A stretch of 64,000 nt of DNA from Caldilineaceae bacterium (GCA_022824685.1 JAJDZJ010000136.1:1-64000); one strand, 5' to 3'; shown: positions 39,837 through 49,638, numbered from the stretch's first letter. Numbers and translations: made by a program. The notes: generated by a model from the sequence alone, not told the origin.

Positions 39837-41252
39837 ATGAAGATGCACATTGGCGGACAGTGGGTAGACAAGTCCGAAAAGATCGAAGTGTTGCACCCGT
39901 TTGACGGCTCCGTCGTCGACACCATTCCCAGGGGCGATGCAGCCGATGTGGAGCTGGCCCTCGCGACCGCCGAACGCGGCGCCAAAGTCATGGCCAGTCT
40001 GACCGGCTACGAACGCTACGAGATCCTGCACAAAGCCGCCCATCTGATGGAGGAACGCAACGAAGATCTGGCCCGTACCATCACCATGGAAGAGGGCAAA
40101 ATTATCGCCGAGGGCCGGATCGAGGCCGCACGGGCGGTTGAAATCATCGCCCTTTCCGCAGAAGAGGCCAAACGCCTCGGCGGCGAAGTCGTCCCTCTTG
40201 ACGGCGCGCCCGGCGCAGCCGGCAAGTTTGGCTTCACCGTACGCGTTCCCTGCGGCGTTATCGTCGGCATCAGCCCGTTCAACTTCCCTCTCCATCTCGT
40301 CTGCCACAAGATTGGACCGGCACTGGCCGCCGGCAACGCCATCATCCTCAAGCCGGCCACCGACACACCCCTTTCGGCGCTCAAGCTCGTCGAAATCTTC
40401 CTCGAAGCCGGCACGCCCCCAGAGGCGCTCCAGTGCCTCACCGGTTCCGGCGGCGTCATCGGCGACGCCCTCTGCGCCGATCCCCGGGTCCGCAAAATCA
40501 CCTTCACCGGCAGCCGCGACATCGGCGAACATATCTGCCGCACCGCCGGCCTGAAGCGCGTGACCATGGAGCTTGGCTCCAACGCGCCCCTGATCGTTAT
40601 GCCCGACGCCGACCCCGAACGTGTAGCCCAGGCCGCAGCCGCCTCCGGTTACTCCAACGCCGGGCAGGTCTGCATCTCCACCCAGCGCGTCGTCACCCAC
40701 GAAAAGATCTACGGCGACTTCCTCGACGCTTTTAAAGCCACCGTCGAGAACATCACCACCGGTGACCCGCTGGCCGAAGCGACAAAGATGGGCCCGATGA
40801 TCCGCGAAGACGATGCCGTGCGCGTCAACCAGTGGGTAGAGGAAGCCGTCAGCGGCGGCGCCGAGCTCGTCCTCGGCGGAGAGCGCAACGGCCAGATGTA
40901 CCAGCCTACCATTGTCTCCAACGTGAGCCCGGAAATGAAGATCTCCTGCGACGAGGTCTTCGGCCCGGTCGTCGGCGTCACCCCAGTCAGCGACATCGAC
41001 GAGGCCATCGCGCTCGCCAATGATACCAACTACGGCCTCAGCGCGGCCATCTTTACGCAGAATATCGATTGGGCAATGAGATTTGTCCAGGAGGTGGAGT
41101 CCGGCAACCTGCACGTCAATTGGGGCACGCAGTGGCGCGCCGACCTGATGCCCTACGGCGGCGTCAAAGAAAGCGGCATGGGCAAGGAAGGGCCCAAGTA
41201 CGCCATCGAAGAGATGACCGAAACCAAGATGGCCGTCTTCCACCTGAGCTGA
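39837..41252 (+). CDS. NAD(P)-dependent aldehyde dehydrogenase
   Basis: A 471-residue enzyme of the aldehyde dehydrogenase superfamily. General base Glu245 (MELGSNAP) and nucleophile Cys279 (GQVCISTQ) are in place. It resembles the lactaldehyde/succinate-semialdehyde dehydrogenase group. AAGGAGAAG lies before the ATG. The dioxygenase upstream could supply an aldehyde, but this link is inference. Confidence 0.92.
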   Translation: MKMHIGGQWVDKSEKIEVLHPFDGSVVDTIPRGDAADVELALATAERGAKVMASLTGYERYEILHKAAHLMEERNEDLARTITMEEGKIIAEGRIEAARAVEIIALSAEEAKRLGGEVVPLDGAPGAAGKFGFTVRVPCGVIVGISPFNFPLHLVCHKIGPALAAGNAIILKPATDTPLSALKLVEIFLEAGTPPEALQCLTGSGGVIGDALCADPRVRKITFTGSRDIGEHICRTAGLKRVTMELGSNAPLIVMPDADPERVAQAAAASGYSNAGQVCISTQRVVTHEKIYGDFLDAFKATVENITTGDPLAEATKMGPMIREDDAVRVNQWVEEAVSGGAELVLGGERNGQMYQPTIVSNVSPEMKISCDEVFGPVVGVTPVSDIDEAIALANDTNYGLSAAIFTQNIDWAMRFVQEVESGNLHVNWGTQWRADLMPYGGVKESGMGKEGPKYAIEEMTETKMAVFHLS

Positions 41253-41304
41253 TCGCCTGGACTCGGTATTCGCCTGTCGAGAACCTCTGCCAGAGACCTC
41301 AAAT

Positions 41305-41345
41305 GGCATCGGCGCGGGAACACTCCCGTGTCGATGCCTTTTTTC
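41305..41345 (+). terminator. terminator after the aldehyde dehydrogenase gene
   Basis: GGCATCG-G-CGCGGGA-ACAC-TCCCGTG-T-CGATGCC forms a 14-base-pair stem with one internal mismatch, followed by TTTTTT. Confidence 0.93.
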
Positions 41346-41356
41346 TGTCTTCTCCT

Positions 41357-42247
41357 CTAGCCGCCGCTTTCAAAAACCGCCAGCCGGAACTCGTGGTTCA
41401 TCCCTTCTTCCTGCAGGGTCAGCCACGATTCATTGGCGATCCGCTCCGTACACGGACCGAATGAGCAGATCGTTAACCGCCGCGCGCATGCCTCCTCCCG
41501 CAGCCGGTTGAGAACCGTCTGGAGCATCTGTCCCCGGAAAGGCGAGAACATGAAGTAGACCGTGCCCCCGTAAAGGTCCGCGAAGCGGGCGTCCCCCTCT
41601 CTGAAAGTAACCCCGTCAATGCCCAGTCTTTCCGCCTCGCCGCGGGCCCGCGCCACATACGCCGGCACGACCTCCAGCCCGGTCGCTTCCACGCCCGTCA
41701 GCAGATGCACGAGCAGCACAACCTGTCCCAGCCCCGAGCCGACATCGACGAACCTGTCCCCGCCCGCCAGCGGCGCCCGGTCCACCAGTTCGAGCACAGC
41801 GCTCACCGGCGTCGACTCGTAGTGGATCATCTCACTGTCGCCGCCATCCCACGGCTCAGGTAGGCAGTCACTGCGAAAAATCCCTGTCGCCAGAGCGTCC
41901 GCGGCCTCTGCCCCCCAGTGCATGCACGCGCGATCGCCTTGGTGATAGCGGCTATTGCTTTCAAGCAACGTCCGTAACTGGCGCCGAGTCACCGTTCCAG
42001 TCCGAATGCCCGAACGCAGTTTCCGAAATAGGGTCTCGTTGCGCCGCTCCAGTTCGTCCTGCAACGCGCGCGCCCGTCGCACTGCGGCCGCGGCAGACTG
42101 TTGCTCGGCGTGAACCTGAAACGCCTCTTCCAGGAAGTCCAGCGTTCGAAGCGCGTCGAAGCGCGCCGTCAGATTATCATCATCCAATAGTGTGGGATCC
42201 TGCTCCAGAGCGGCCAGATCCTGTTCCAACATCAGCAGATCGGCCAT
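41357..42247 (-). CDS. SAM-dependent methyltransferase with Dot1-like motif I
   Basis: A 296-residue protein. The first 110 residues are helical with Glu/Ala/Arg-rich segments; the Rossmann methyltransferase domain begins near 165. Motif I is RFVDVGSGLGQVVL, followed by ATGLEVVPAYV, a pattern resembling Dot1-type protein lysine methyltransferases more than common small-molecule enzymes. The putative motif IV is YFMFSPF. CGGAGA precedes the ATG. Substrate unknown. Confidence 0.78.
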   Translation of the reverse strand: MADLLMLEQDLAALEQDPTLLDDDNLTARFDALRTLDFLEEAFQVHAEQQSAAAAVRRARALQDELERRNETLFRKLRSGIRTGTVTRRQLRTLLESNSRYHQGDRACMHWGAEAADALATGIFRSDCLPEPWDGGDSEMIHYESTPVSAVLELVDRAPLAGGDRFVDVGSGLGQVVLLVHLLTGVEATGLEVVPAYVARARGEAERLGIDGVTFREGDARFADLYGGTVYFMFSPFRGQMLQTVLNRLREEACARRLTICSFGPCTERIANESWLTLQEEGMNHEFRLAVFESGG

Positions 42248-42276
42248 AGCGGTCTCCGCGCAGGGCGAGGGAAATC

Positions 42277-43680
42277 CTACTTGAGGTCTGCAAGCAGTTC
42301 CGCGCGGCTGGAAAATGTCTCAGCGATCAGCGGCTCGCCGACCAGATCATATTCCAGCGCGCCGTTGATGTGCACCTGCAGGACTGTGCCCGCCGGCGCG
42401 TCGGCGATGCCCGGCACAAGCACCAGGCCGTCCACTTCAGGCGCGTCGCGGTAGCTGCGGCCCATCAGCAGCGGCGCGCCGCTATCGGCGATCTCGCCTT
42501 GGCCCTCGACGAGGATGTCAAGTACCTTACCAACCTGCTCCTGATTCTTGCGCAGACTGATCGGCTGCTGGACTTCCATCAACCGGCCGTAGCGCTCCTC
42601 TTTCTCTTCCTCCGGTACCGGGTCGGTCAACGCCGCGGCCGGCGTTCCCGGCTCCGGGCTGAACGGAAATGCGCCCACCTTGTCGAATTCCATCGCCTGC
42701 GCGAACTTCAACAGTTCCTGGAACTCCTCTTCGGTCTCGCCCGGGTAGCCGACAATGAAGGTCGTTCGTAGGGCAATATCAGGCATCGCCGCGCGTAGCT
42801 TGTCCACGTGGTCGTAGACCATCTCCAGTCGTGACGGCCGGCGCATACGGCGCAGCGTGCGCGGGTCTCCGTGCTGCAAGGGCATGTCCAAATAGGGCAC
42901 GATCTTCTCCTGGGACGCCATCACTTCAATTAGCCCGTCGCTGACGTGCCCAGGATAGGCATACATTAGCCGCACCCACTTCAGCGCATCGCTTGTCCGG
43001 TTGCAGAGAGCGCTCAACAGGCGCGGCAGGCTGTCCGGCTCACCCTGGTCCCGCCCAAAATCGGTCGTGTCCTGCGCAACGATCACCAACTCCTTCGCGC
43101 CCGCCTCCACCAGCGCATTGGCTTCGTCAACCAGGGCCTCTACAGGCCGGCTGCGCAACTTGCCCTTAAAGCTGGGGATCGTGCAGAAAGCGCACGGCGC
43201 ATTGCAACCGTCAGAGATCTTGAGATAGGCGCTGCCCCCGGATACCGGCGGCCGCGGCACCGCTTGCACAAAATTTTCGTCGGGCTCACCCAACAGGCTG
43301 TACCGTTCCAGACGGCGCTGCTCAGGCCCGCCGCGCACCTGCTTGATCAGCTCCACCACATCCATCCACCGCCGCGTTCCCAGCAGACCGTCCACCTGCG
43401 GCACCCGTTCCAACACCTCGTCGCCGTTGCGCTGCGCCAGGCAGCCGGCCGCGATCAGCATCTGATCCCGCCGCTTCCCGTCCGCCAGCTCCTGCAAAAC
43501 GCCAATCGACTCCTCTTTGGCCGCTTCAAGAAAGCCGCAGGTATTTACAATCAACACATCCGCCCGGCCCACATCGGCGCAGACGCCGAATTCGGCCTGC
43601 CTCAACAGCATCTCCATGCCGTCACTGTCGACCTCATTCTTCGGACATCCAAGGGTAACCAGGTGATAAGTCTGTCTCAT
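42277..43680 (-). CDS. rimO: ribosomal protein S12 methylthiotransferase
   Basis: A 467-residue radical SAM enzyme that adds a methylthio group to an Asp of ribosomal protein S12. Order: methylthiotransferase N-terminal domain (VTLGCPKNEVDSDGM, NTCGFLEAAKEES), radical SAM cluster motif SDGCNAPCAFCTIP, and a C-terminal TRAM domain. CPKNEVDS favours RimO over MiaB. The AAGGAG site directly abuts the ATG, an unusually short spacing with no better start nearby. Confidence 0.95.
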   Translation of the reverse strand: MRQTYHLVTLGCPKNEVDSDGMEMLLRQAEFGVCADVGRADVLIVNTCGFLEAAKEESIGVLQELADGKRRDQMLIAAGCLAQRNGDEVLERVPQVDGLLGTRRWMDVVELIKQVRGGPEQRRLERYSLLGEPDENFVQAVPRPPVSGGSAYLKISDGCNAPCAFCTIPSFKGKLRSRPVEALVDEANALVEAGAKELVIVAQDTTDFGRDQGEPDSLPRLLSALCNRTSDALKWVRLMYAYPGHVSDGLIEVMASQEKIVPYLDMPLQHGDPRTLRRMRRPSRLEMVYDHVDKLRAAMPDIALRTTFIVGYPGETEEEFQELLKFAQAMEFDKVGAFPFSPEPGTPAAALTDPVPEEEKEERYGRLMEVQQPISLRKNQEQVGKVLDILVEGQGEIADSGAPLLMGRSYRDAPEVDGLVLVPGIADAPAGTVLQVHINGALEYDLVGEPLIAETFSSRAELLADLK

Positions 43681-44036
43681 CTCCTTCGACCAACCTCCTG
43701 TTCAAACTCACAGGCGTTCATATGACACCAAGCCCTCTTGAAGAATGTGGCTGTTGAGCAGTTCGTAGCTGCTATGCATATCGATTGGGGGAGAGCTTCT
43801 ATCTGGACTGTCCTCACAGGGTTAGCTACTCTCTTATCAATCGCTTTACGAAGCCCGGCCCCGCACGATACAGAAGTGATTCGATCCAAATCAGCCGAAC
43901 CAGGCGCGCGCCCCCCCGACCACGGCCAACGAGGCCCCGCGCAACCAAACCATTTTAGCACAAATTTCCGTGAAATTAGATTCAGCTGCCGGGGAGAATC
44001 CGTCCACAGCGGTGGCACACTCGTGGGCACATACAA
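43681..44036. other. 356-base intergenic region, no gene seen
   Basis: It lies between two minus-strand genes and is AT-richer than its neighbours. Short reading frames on both strands look random. It should carry the rimO promoter; no convincing pair was found. Confidence 0.45.
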
Positions 44037-44657
44037 TCAGGGGCGAATCCGATCCAACAGCGCGTCCAGCTCCTGCTGGCTTGCGATCGGCCCGACAACC
44101 GTTTCGACGATTCTGCCTTCAGGGCTGATGAAGAAAGTCTCGGGCACCCCCTGAATCCGGTAACGGCGAGCGGCTTGGCTGCGCAGGTCCGGCCCGTTGG
44201 GATACGTGATATCAAACTCCGCAAGATAGGCGAGCGCCGAAGGCTCTTGATCCAGGTAGTCCAGCCCGAGAAAGACGATTCCGTTCTCCTTTTCCCGGCG
44301 CCACGTCTGCTCCAGCAACTCCGCCTCATCGCGGCACGGCGTACACCAGCTGGCCCAGAAGTTAATGACGACACCCTTCCCCCGCAACTCGTCCAGATCG
44401 ACTTCCGCGCCGTCGAAGGTCGTGAAGCGCAGTTCCGGCGCCTCACCCGCAGCCCGCTGTCCCTGCACATTCGTCTGCCACAGCCGCACGCCCAGCAGAA
44501 CAATAAAGGCCGCGCCCGCGCCAAGAAACAAGAAACGCCAGAGCTTCACGGAGCGGCTGGATGGCGCTCTCCGCCGGTGTTCCGTCACCAGACTCTGTGG
44601 ACCACCACTGTCCTCTGGCGCTAGAGCGCCGCGCTCCGATTCAGTCAGATCAGTCAT
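44037..44657 (-). CDS. TlpA/ResA-like thiol-disulfide oxidoreductase
   Basis: A 206-residue membrane-anchored thioredoxin-fold protein. An anchor helix lies at about 40-58 and the active site WCTPC (Cys105, Cys108) is in [14 protein letters not shown]. Proteins of this type reduce the heme-binding cysteines of apocytochrome c outside the membrane. The ATG at 44657 overlaps the end of the CcmH gene by eight bases, so both are translated together and act in the same cytochrome c maturation step. Confidence 0.9.
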   Translation of the reverse strand: MTDLTESERGALAPEDSGGPQSLVTEHRRRAPSSRSVKLWRFLFLGAGAAFIVLLGVRLWQTNVQGQRAAGEAPELRFTTFDGAEVDLDELRGKGVVINFWASWCTPCRDEAELLEQTWRREKENGIVFLGLDYLDQEPSALAYLAEFDITYPNGPDLRSQAARRYRIQGVPETFFISPEGRIVETVVGPIASQQELDALLDRIRP

Positions 44658-45186
44658 AGCGGGCCAGTTCCTCTTCCAGCCGCCGCTCCCGCTCGTCAAG
44701 CCCTGCGTCCGTTGCCCGCGCCGGCGCCGCAACCGGCGGGCGGCTCATCTCCCGAAGGCGCAACCAGAGAAAAACAGCGCCGCCCGCAACCGCAACCACA
44801 GGCAGTATCCACGCTAGCCAGTTGAGCCCCTGCCGCGGCGGTTCGCCCAGCACCTGCGGTCCGTACTGCTCCAGAAAATAGGCCCGGATCGACTCCGGGT
44901 CCTCACCTTCCGCCAGTTTGAGGGCGATGACTTCCCTCATCTGCGAGCATGCTTTCAGTTCACAACTGTCCAGCCGCAATCTGCCCCCGCACAGCGGGCA
45001 CCACAAGTGCCGCGCAACGTTGTTCACTTCGTCGGCTGTGATTTCAGTGGGCTCGTCCTGAGCCAGCAGCGGAAGGCTGCTGACAATGGACATGACCAGA
45101 AGACAAATGACTGGAAGGAAGAAATGCAGAGGAGTCGAAAGCGCAGCGGTTTCGCTATATTTGCACGCTTTCTGGGGAGAGGTCAT
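44650..45186 (-). CDS. ccmH: cytochrome c-type biogenesis protein CcmH
   Basis: A 178-residue protein with an N-terminal hydrophobic segment (about 20-42), the redox pair Cys63-x-x-Cys66 (LWCPLCGG), the downstream [10 protein letters not shown] pattern of the CcmH/CycL/NrfF family, and a C-terminal membrane helix (about 118-140). It handles apocytochrome cysteines before heme attachment. No other ccm genes are adjacent. Two further cysteines (in DSCELKAC) are extra compared with simple members. Confidence 0.88.
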   Translation of the reverse strand: MTSPQKACKYSETAALSTPLHFFLPVICLLVMSIVSSLPLLAQDEPTEITADEVNNVARHLWCPLCGGRLRLDSCELKACSQMREVIALKLAEGEDPESIRAYFLEQYGPQVLGEPPRQGLNWLAWILPVVAVAGGAVFLWLRLREMSRPPVAAPARATDAGLDERERRLEEELARYD

Positions 45187-45213
45187 GCGTGTACGATACA
45201 GAACGGCGCCCGC

Positions 45214-45927
45214 TCAAGCGGCTGGCTGCTCAGTCAACTTCACGAAAAGACACTTCGCCAGCGAACGGCCGATAATCTTAACCAGTCCCCCCGGATCGCC
45301 CCGTAGGGAACTATCCTCGACCTGCACAATGCTCGGCCCGTCAAAGGGTTCAACATTCAAGACCTTAACCCGGTATCCCGGCACCAGGTCCATCTGAGAC
45401 AGATACCGCAACATCGGCGCGTTGTGGTTGGCCACGCGCCGCAATTCACCTGACTGCCCCGGTTCAAGATCGGCCAGGCTGACTAAATTCTCGCTCAGAA
45501 TCTGGCCGTCCTCGCTCGGCACAGGATCGCCATGCGGACAGTGGGTCGGGAAGTTGCACAAAACCTCCATGCGCTTCTCGAATTCCGCGCTGATGGCATG
45601 CTCCAACCGCATCGCCTCCGCCTTCACCTGATCCCAGGTGAATCCCATCACCTCAATCAAAAACACCTCCAGCAGCCGGTGTCTTCGAAGCAACTGCAAC
45701 GCGGCCAGGCGACCCTGATCGGTCAACTGAATGCCAGCACGCGTCGAGCGCACAACATGGCCGGTCTCCGTCAGCCGTTTCGCCATGCTGCTCGCTGCAG
45801 CCGACGATACGTCCATCTTCTGCGCCAGCACAGAGGTAGAGATTCTGTCGTGCGTCTCGCTCAGTTCGTAAATCGCCACCAGATAGTCCAGCATCCCATC
45901 GGTGATGATGTTGCAGAAAGTGCGCAT
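45214..45927 (-). CDS. DtxR-family metal-dependent transcriptional regulator
   Basis: A 237-residue repressor: N-terminal winged helix (ISTSVLAQKMDVSSAAASSMAKRL), metal-binding and dimerisation domain (EAMRLEHAIS, HCPHGDPVP), and a C-terminal FeoA/SH3-like domain. Such proteins sense Fe(II) or Mn(II) and repress uptake genes. No metal transporter gene adjoins it. The gene is driven by a promoter with perfect consensus hexamers (45982-46010). Confidence 0.92.
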   Translation of the reverse strand: MRTFCNIITDGMLDYLVAIYELSETHDRISTSVLAQKMDVSSAAASSMAKRLTETGHVVRSTRAGIQLTDQGRLAALQLLRRHRLLEVFLIEVMGFTWDQVKAEAMRLEHAISAEFEKRMEVLCNFPTHCPHGDPVPSEDGQILSENLVSLADLEPGQSGELRRVANHNAPMLRYLSQMDLVPGYRVKVLNVEPFDGPSIVQVEDSSLRGDPGGLVKIIGRSLAKCLFVKLTEQPAA

Positions 45928-45981
45928 GATCGCTATAGTTCAACCGTAGGGAAACCTGAAGACAGTAAATTCAATTGCTAA

Positions 45982-46010
45982 ATTATAGTATGTTGTCCGC
46001 CCCCTGTCAA
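45982..46010 (-). promoter_or_regulatory. perfect consensus sigma-70 promoter of the DtxR-type gene
   Basis: On the minus strand TTGACA (46010-46005), a 17-base spacer and TATAAT (45987-45982) match the ideal promoter exactly. The ATG follows 55 bases after the -10. No clear DtxR-type palindrome could be marked over it. Confidence 0.88.
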
Positions 46011-46150
46011 TGCTGCATCGATCTGTTTTTTTGGCCATTTGGCCGAATGTTCTCGCACTCTCTGCACAGGCGTGATTCTCGCGCCATGCCACGCGCCAAT
46101 CTGCCTCGCCTACCAGCCCCTCTGTTTCGGACCTCCATGGAGAGACCCCT

Positions 46151-46816
46151 ATGCAGCGCCGAATCATCGACTTGAGCTACCCTCTCGCTCCTTCGACTCC
46201 CCCGTTTCCCGGTGATTCTCCGGTGGCAGTCGAGGTCCAGACTACCATCCCTGCCGGCATTCCTCCCGGAACGCCAGGATACATGAATACCAGCGCACTG
46301 CGCACTTCCCTCCACACCGGAACGCACATGGACGCCTTCTTCCACTTTTATCATGGGCGGTCAACCATCGACCAGATCCCTCTACAACAGTGTCTGGGTC
46401 CGGCCCTGTTGCTCGACCTCTCCAAGAGACGAGCAAGAGAGGTGATCGCCGAGGAGGATCTGGCTCCCCACCGGCAGGCCATCTACCGAACCCCTAAAGT
46501 CATTCTCAACACCGGATGGTCGCAGAATTGGGGTAATTCGCTCTATTTCACCGAATACCCAGCACTGACCGCGAGCGCCGCCCGCTTCCTCGTAGAGTGC
46601 GGCACAGAATTGGTTGGAGTCGATACTCCCTCGGTTGACTATGCGCCCAACGACGCTCACTTCATACTCTTGGGCAACGAAGTTCTCATCGTTGAAAACC
46701 TGACCAACCTCGACCAGATCGGCCAGCCGCTATTTGATTTCGCGGCGCTGCCTCTCAAGATCACAGGCCGGGACGGATCCCCCGTCCGGGCGATCGCCAT
46801 CGCCGGGGAGACTTAG
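46151..46816 (+). CDS. cyclase-family metal-dependent hydrolase (kynurenine formamidase-like)
   Basis: A 221-residue protein with the family signature HTGTHMDAFFHF, which binds the metal. Related enzymes hydrolyse N-formylkynurenine or open other cyclic or formylated substrates; the specific reaction is not readable. GGAGAG lies six bases before the ATG. It is divergent from the DtxR-type gene. Confidence 0.88.
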   Translation: MQRRIIDLSYPLAPSTPPFPGDSPVAVEVQTTIPAGIPPGTPGYMNTSALRTSLHTGTHMDAFFHFYHGRSTIDQIPLQQCLGPALLLDLSKRRAREVIAEEDLAPHRQAIYRTPKVILNTGWSQNWGNSLYFTEYPALTASAARFLVECGTELVGVDTPSVDYAPNDAHFILLGNEVLIVENLTNLDQIGQPLFDFAALPLKITGRDGSPVRAIAIAGET

Positions 46817-47081
46817 TATGCCTGGCGCCACGCTCCCACTCGCAAGCGTCGCACCGTACCCGGCAAAGCCCCACAAAAGCACAAACGTATGCCGAGAATA
46901 ACCTGGAGGCTAACCGCGTAACGCACTAGTTTCAGACCCCTCCGCAATTCAGATGACCCGCAAAACTGGACTGACCGACAGCTGTGCTGGTAGGATAGTT
47001 TCTCTTGCGCCCGGTCTCAGTCTTGCCGCCGCAGCGCTGGCGCGTATTCACCGCAATCGCGATTCCACGGAGCAACAAAGT
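46817..47081. other. intergenic, degenerate heptamer-like tail
   Basis: No gene is accepted here; an in-frame extension of the next gene to 46953 would put 43 residues before a good lipoprotein signal. CCGCAATTCAGATG near 46940 resembles the closing unit of the heptamer family. Confidence 0.4.
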
Positions 47082-48389
47082 ATGAAAATCACTGCCTACT
47101 GGAGAATCGGCGCACTGATCGGCGCAGTCGTCTTCGCCGCGTGCGCCTCGCCCTCCTCTCCCAGTCCTCAGCAGTCGGCTGCCAACGGGGCAGATGCCTC
47201 TACTCCCACCTCGGCGCCAACCCAAACGCAGGCCGAGACCCCGTCAAACGCTGCCACTGAAACCAGCACACCTATCCCCGCGCCCGACACCCAACCGGCG
47301 CCCGATTGGCCTGAAATTGTTCTCGTCGAAACACTTTCCGGCCTGAGAAATCCTGTTGACTTCGCCCACGCCCGCGATGGCTCCGGACGCGTCTATGTGG
47401 TTGAGCAAATAGGGCTGGTTCAGGAGTTCACCGATGGCTCTCAAGGTGATACCCCGTTCATGGACATCCGCGACCGGGTCAACTGTTGCGGAGAAAGGGG
47501 CCTGCTTGGTATCGCCTTCCCCACCGACTTTTCTAGCAGCCGAACTCTGTACGTCAACTATACGACCACCGATCCCGGCAGTTTGCATACCCGTGTTTCC
47601 CGCTTCCAACTCCGTCCTGACCTCCACCAGGTCGATCCCGATTCCGAAGAAATCATCATGCAGTTCCACCAGCCCTGGCGCAATCACAACGGCGGTCAGA
47701 TCGCGTTCGGGCCTCACGGCTATCTCTGGATCGGGACCGGTGACGGCGGCAGTGCAGCCGACCCCCAGGACAACGGGCAGAAGGGCCAGACGCTCCTCGG
47801 CAAACTCCTCCGCATCGACATCTCTGCTGCCGCCAGCGCGCCTTACTCCATCCCTGACGACAACCCTTTTGTTGGAAACGATGCGTTTCTCGATGAGATC
47901 TGGGCCTACGGCCTGCGCAACCCCTGGCGCTTCTCCTTCGACCGCGAGACCGGTGACCTCTACATCGCTGATGTAGGCCAGAATGCCTGGGAAGAAGTGA
48001 ACTTCCAACCAGCCGACAGCCGCGGCGGCGAAAACTACGGCTGGCGCATCATGGAGGGGCTTCACTGCTTCAATCCCTCATCCGGTTGCTCCACAGCCGG
48101 GCTAACCATGCCCGTGGCTGAGTACGACCGCGTCGCCGGTCTGTCCATTACCGGCGGGTATGTCTACAGAGGTCAGGACCACCCCTCCCTCCAGGGCATC
48201 TACTTTTTCGCCGACTACGTTACGGGCAATATCTGGGGTCTTAGGCGGGTGAACGGCCTTTGGGAGTCCGAACTGCTCCTGGACAGTTCCTACAGCATCA
48301 GCAGCTTCGGTGAAGATGAAGCCGGCAATCTCTACCTCGTCGACTACAGCGGCGCCATCTATCAGATTCAGGCCGCTGAACTAAACTGA
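47082..48389 (+). CDS. PQQ-dependent sugar dehydrogenase-like lipoprotein
   Basis: A 435-residue exported protein. A signal peptide (1-19) ends in VVFAAC, a plausible lipobox, followed by a low-complexity Ser/Thr/Pro/Ala stretch to about 70. The rest is a beta-propeller of the glucose/sorbosone dehydrogenase family: RGLLGIAFPTDF, NHNGGQIAFGPHGYLWIGTGDGG and EIWAYGLRNPWRFSFD are its hallmarks. Such enzymes oxidise sugars outside the membrane with PQQ. ATG at 47082 follows GGAG by nine bases. Confidence 0.92.
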   Translation: MKITAYWRIGALIGAVVFAACASPSSPSPQQSAANGADASTPTSAPTQTQAETPSNAATETSTPIPAPDTQPAPDWPEIVLVETLSGLRNPVDFAHARDGSGRVYVVEQIGLVQEFTDGSQGDTPFMDIRDRVNCCGERGLLGIAFPTDFSSSRTLYVNYTTTDPGSLHTRVSRFQLRPDLHQVDPDSEEIIMQFHQPWRNHNGGQIAFGPHGYLWIGTGDGGSAADPQDNGQKGQTLLGKLLRIDISAAASAPYSIPDDNPFVGNDAFLDEIWAYGLRNPWRFSFDRETGDLYIADVGQNAWEEVNFQPADSRGGENYGWRIMEGLHCFNPSSGCSTAGLTMPVAEYDRVAGLSITGGYVYRGQDHPSLQGIYFFADYVTGNIWGLRRVNGLWESELLLDSSYSISSFGEDEAGNLYLVDYSGAIYQIQAAELN

Positions 48390-48483
48390 GGTGATTCCGC
48401 TAAATTTGCCTACGCAGAAACGCCGCGCATCAGTTCGTCCCGACCTGTCTTGGGGCAACACGGCGTCACCTGGAGGACCTGCT

Positions 48484-49638
48484 ATGGATTACGATCTGAT
48501 CATTGTCGGCGGCGGAATCGTCGGCGCGGCCGCCGCATACCGCGCCGGGCAACTGGGCGCCCGCACACTATTGTGCGACCGGCATGACACCGGCCGCGCC
48601 ACCGACGCCGGCGCAGGCATCCTCGCCCCTGAGAGCAGCACCCGCGACGGGCGCCTCTGGTACGACTTCGCTCTCGATGCTGTCGACTACTATGCCGAAC
48701 TGATCGCAAGCCTTACCGCCGACGGCGTCCCTGACGAAGAGCTCTCCCAAGCCTACAGCCACTGTTCCAAGTTGACCGTCGCCCTCGATGACGACGAAAC
48801 CGCCAGCCTGGCGGAGATGGAGCTTGAGATCTACGTCCGACAGGAGGATCGCTGCCCGCCCGCCGCGGAGCGCATCCGACGCATCTCTTCCGCTGAGGCC
48901 CGTGACGCCTACTTCCCCCTTCTGGCCGACGCCAGCGCAGTCCTGCTCCAGCCTGTCGCCCGCCGGGTCGACGGCCGCCTCATGACCTCGGCCCTTGCGC
49001 GCGGCCTCCGCAGCCGCGGCGTCGAGACGGTCGACGCCGACGTATCTGCTCTGCTGCTGGAAAACAACCAGGCACTCGGCGTCCGCACAGCTGGAGGGGA
49101 TGAATTTACAGCCGGCGCCGTTCTCATTGCCGGCGGCGCCTGGTCGGATGCCTTCGGCGCCCAGCTCAACGCCCGGATTCCCGTTGCCCCCCAGCGGGGT
49201 CAGATCATCCACCTCCGTCTTCCCGGGCAGGACAGCAGTTCCTGGTCGATCCTGAGCGGATTCAGTGGCCACTATCAGGTGCCTTGGCCCGACAGTCGCG
49301 TCGTCGTCGGCGCCACCCGCGAGGCCGGCAGCGGCTATATTCCCCACGCAACTGTCGACGGAGTTCAGGAGGTCCTGCGCGAGGCGCTGCGCCTCGCCCC
49401 CGGCCTGCGCAACGCCGCCGTTCATGAAATTCGAGTCGGCCTGCGGCCTTACACTGTTGACCATCTTCCCCTTCTAGGGCCCATTCCCCGTGTAAGCGGC
49501 GTCTACCTTGCTACCGGCCACGGGCCTACCGGACTTACGCTCGGCCCATACAGCGCAAAGCTGGTGGTCGAGCAAGCTCTGGATCAACCCGTCGCCTGGG
49601 ATCTGGCTCCTTTTTCTACGTCCCGTTTCGCCCGTTGA
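48484..49638 (+). CDS. FAD-dependent amino acid oxidase/dehydrogenase (DAO family)
   Basis: A 384-residue flavoenzyme. The dinucleotide-binding fold is DLIIVGGGIVGAAAAYRAGQ at 4-23, with the second strand ending TLLCDRH. The C-terminal VGLRPYTVDHLPLLGPI and GVYLATGHGPTGLTLGP are typical of glycine oxidase (ThiO) and D-amino acid dehydrogenase groups. No thi genes are adjacent, so the substrate is open. GGAGG lies eight bases before the ATG. Confidence 0.9.
   Translation: MDYDLIIVGGGIVGAAAAYRAGQLGARTLLCDRHDTGRATDAGAGILAPESSTRDGRLWYDFALDAVDYYAELIASLTADGVPDEELSQAYSHCSKLTVALDDDETASLAEMELEIYVRQEDRCPPAAERIRRISSAEARDAYFPLLADASAVLLQPVARRVDGRLMTSALARGLRSRGVETVDADVSALLLENNQALGVRTAGGDEFTAGAVLIAGGAWSDAFGAQLNARIPVAPQRGQIIHLRLPGQDSSSWSILSGFSGHYQVPWPDSRVVVGATREAGSGYIPHATVDGVQEVLREALRLAPGLRNAAVHEIRVGLRPYTVDHLPLLGPIPRVSGVYLATGHGPTGLTLGPYSAKLVVEQALDQPVAWDLAPFSTSRFAR

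Noticed and set aside
39690-41309. 539-residue open frame on the minus strand
   Set aside because: It is antisense to the aldehyde dehydrogenase gene, whose catalytic residues are intact on the plus strand.
43681-44036. tRNA or small stable RNA gene
   Set aside because: No TTCRANY-type loop, acceptor pairing or known RNA motif could be found in this gap or elsewhere in the window.
43738-44154. 138-residue plus-strand frame in the rimO upstream gap
   Set aside because: It overlaps the TlpA-like gene antisense, has no ribosome site and no recognisable domain.
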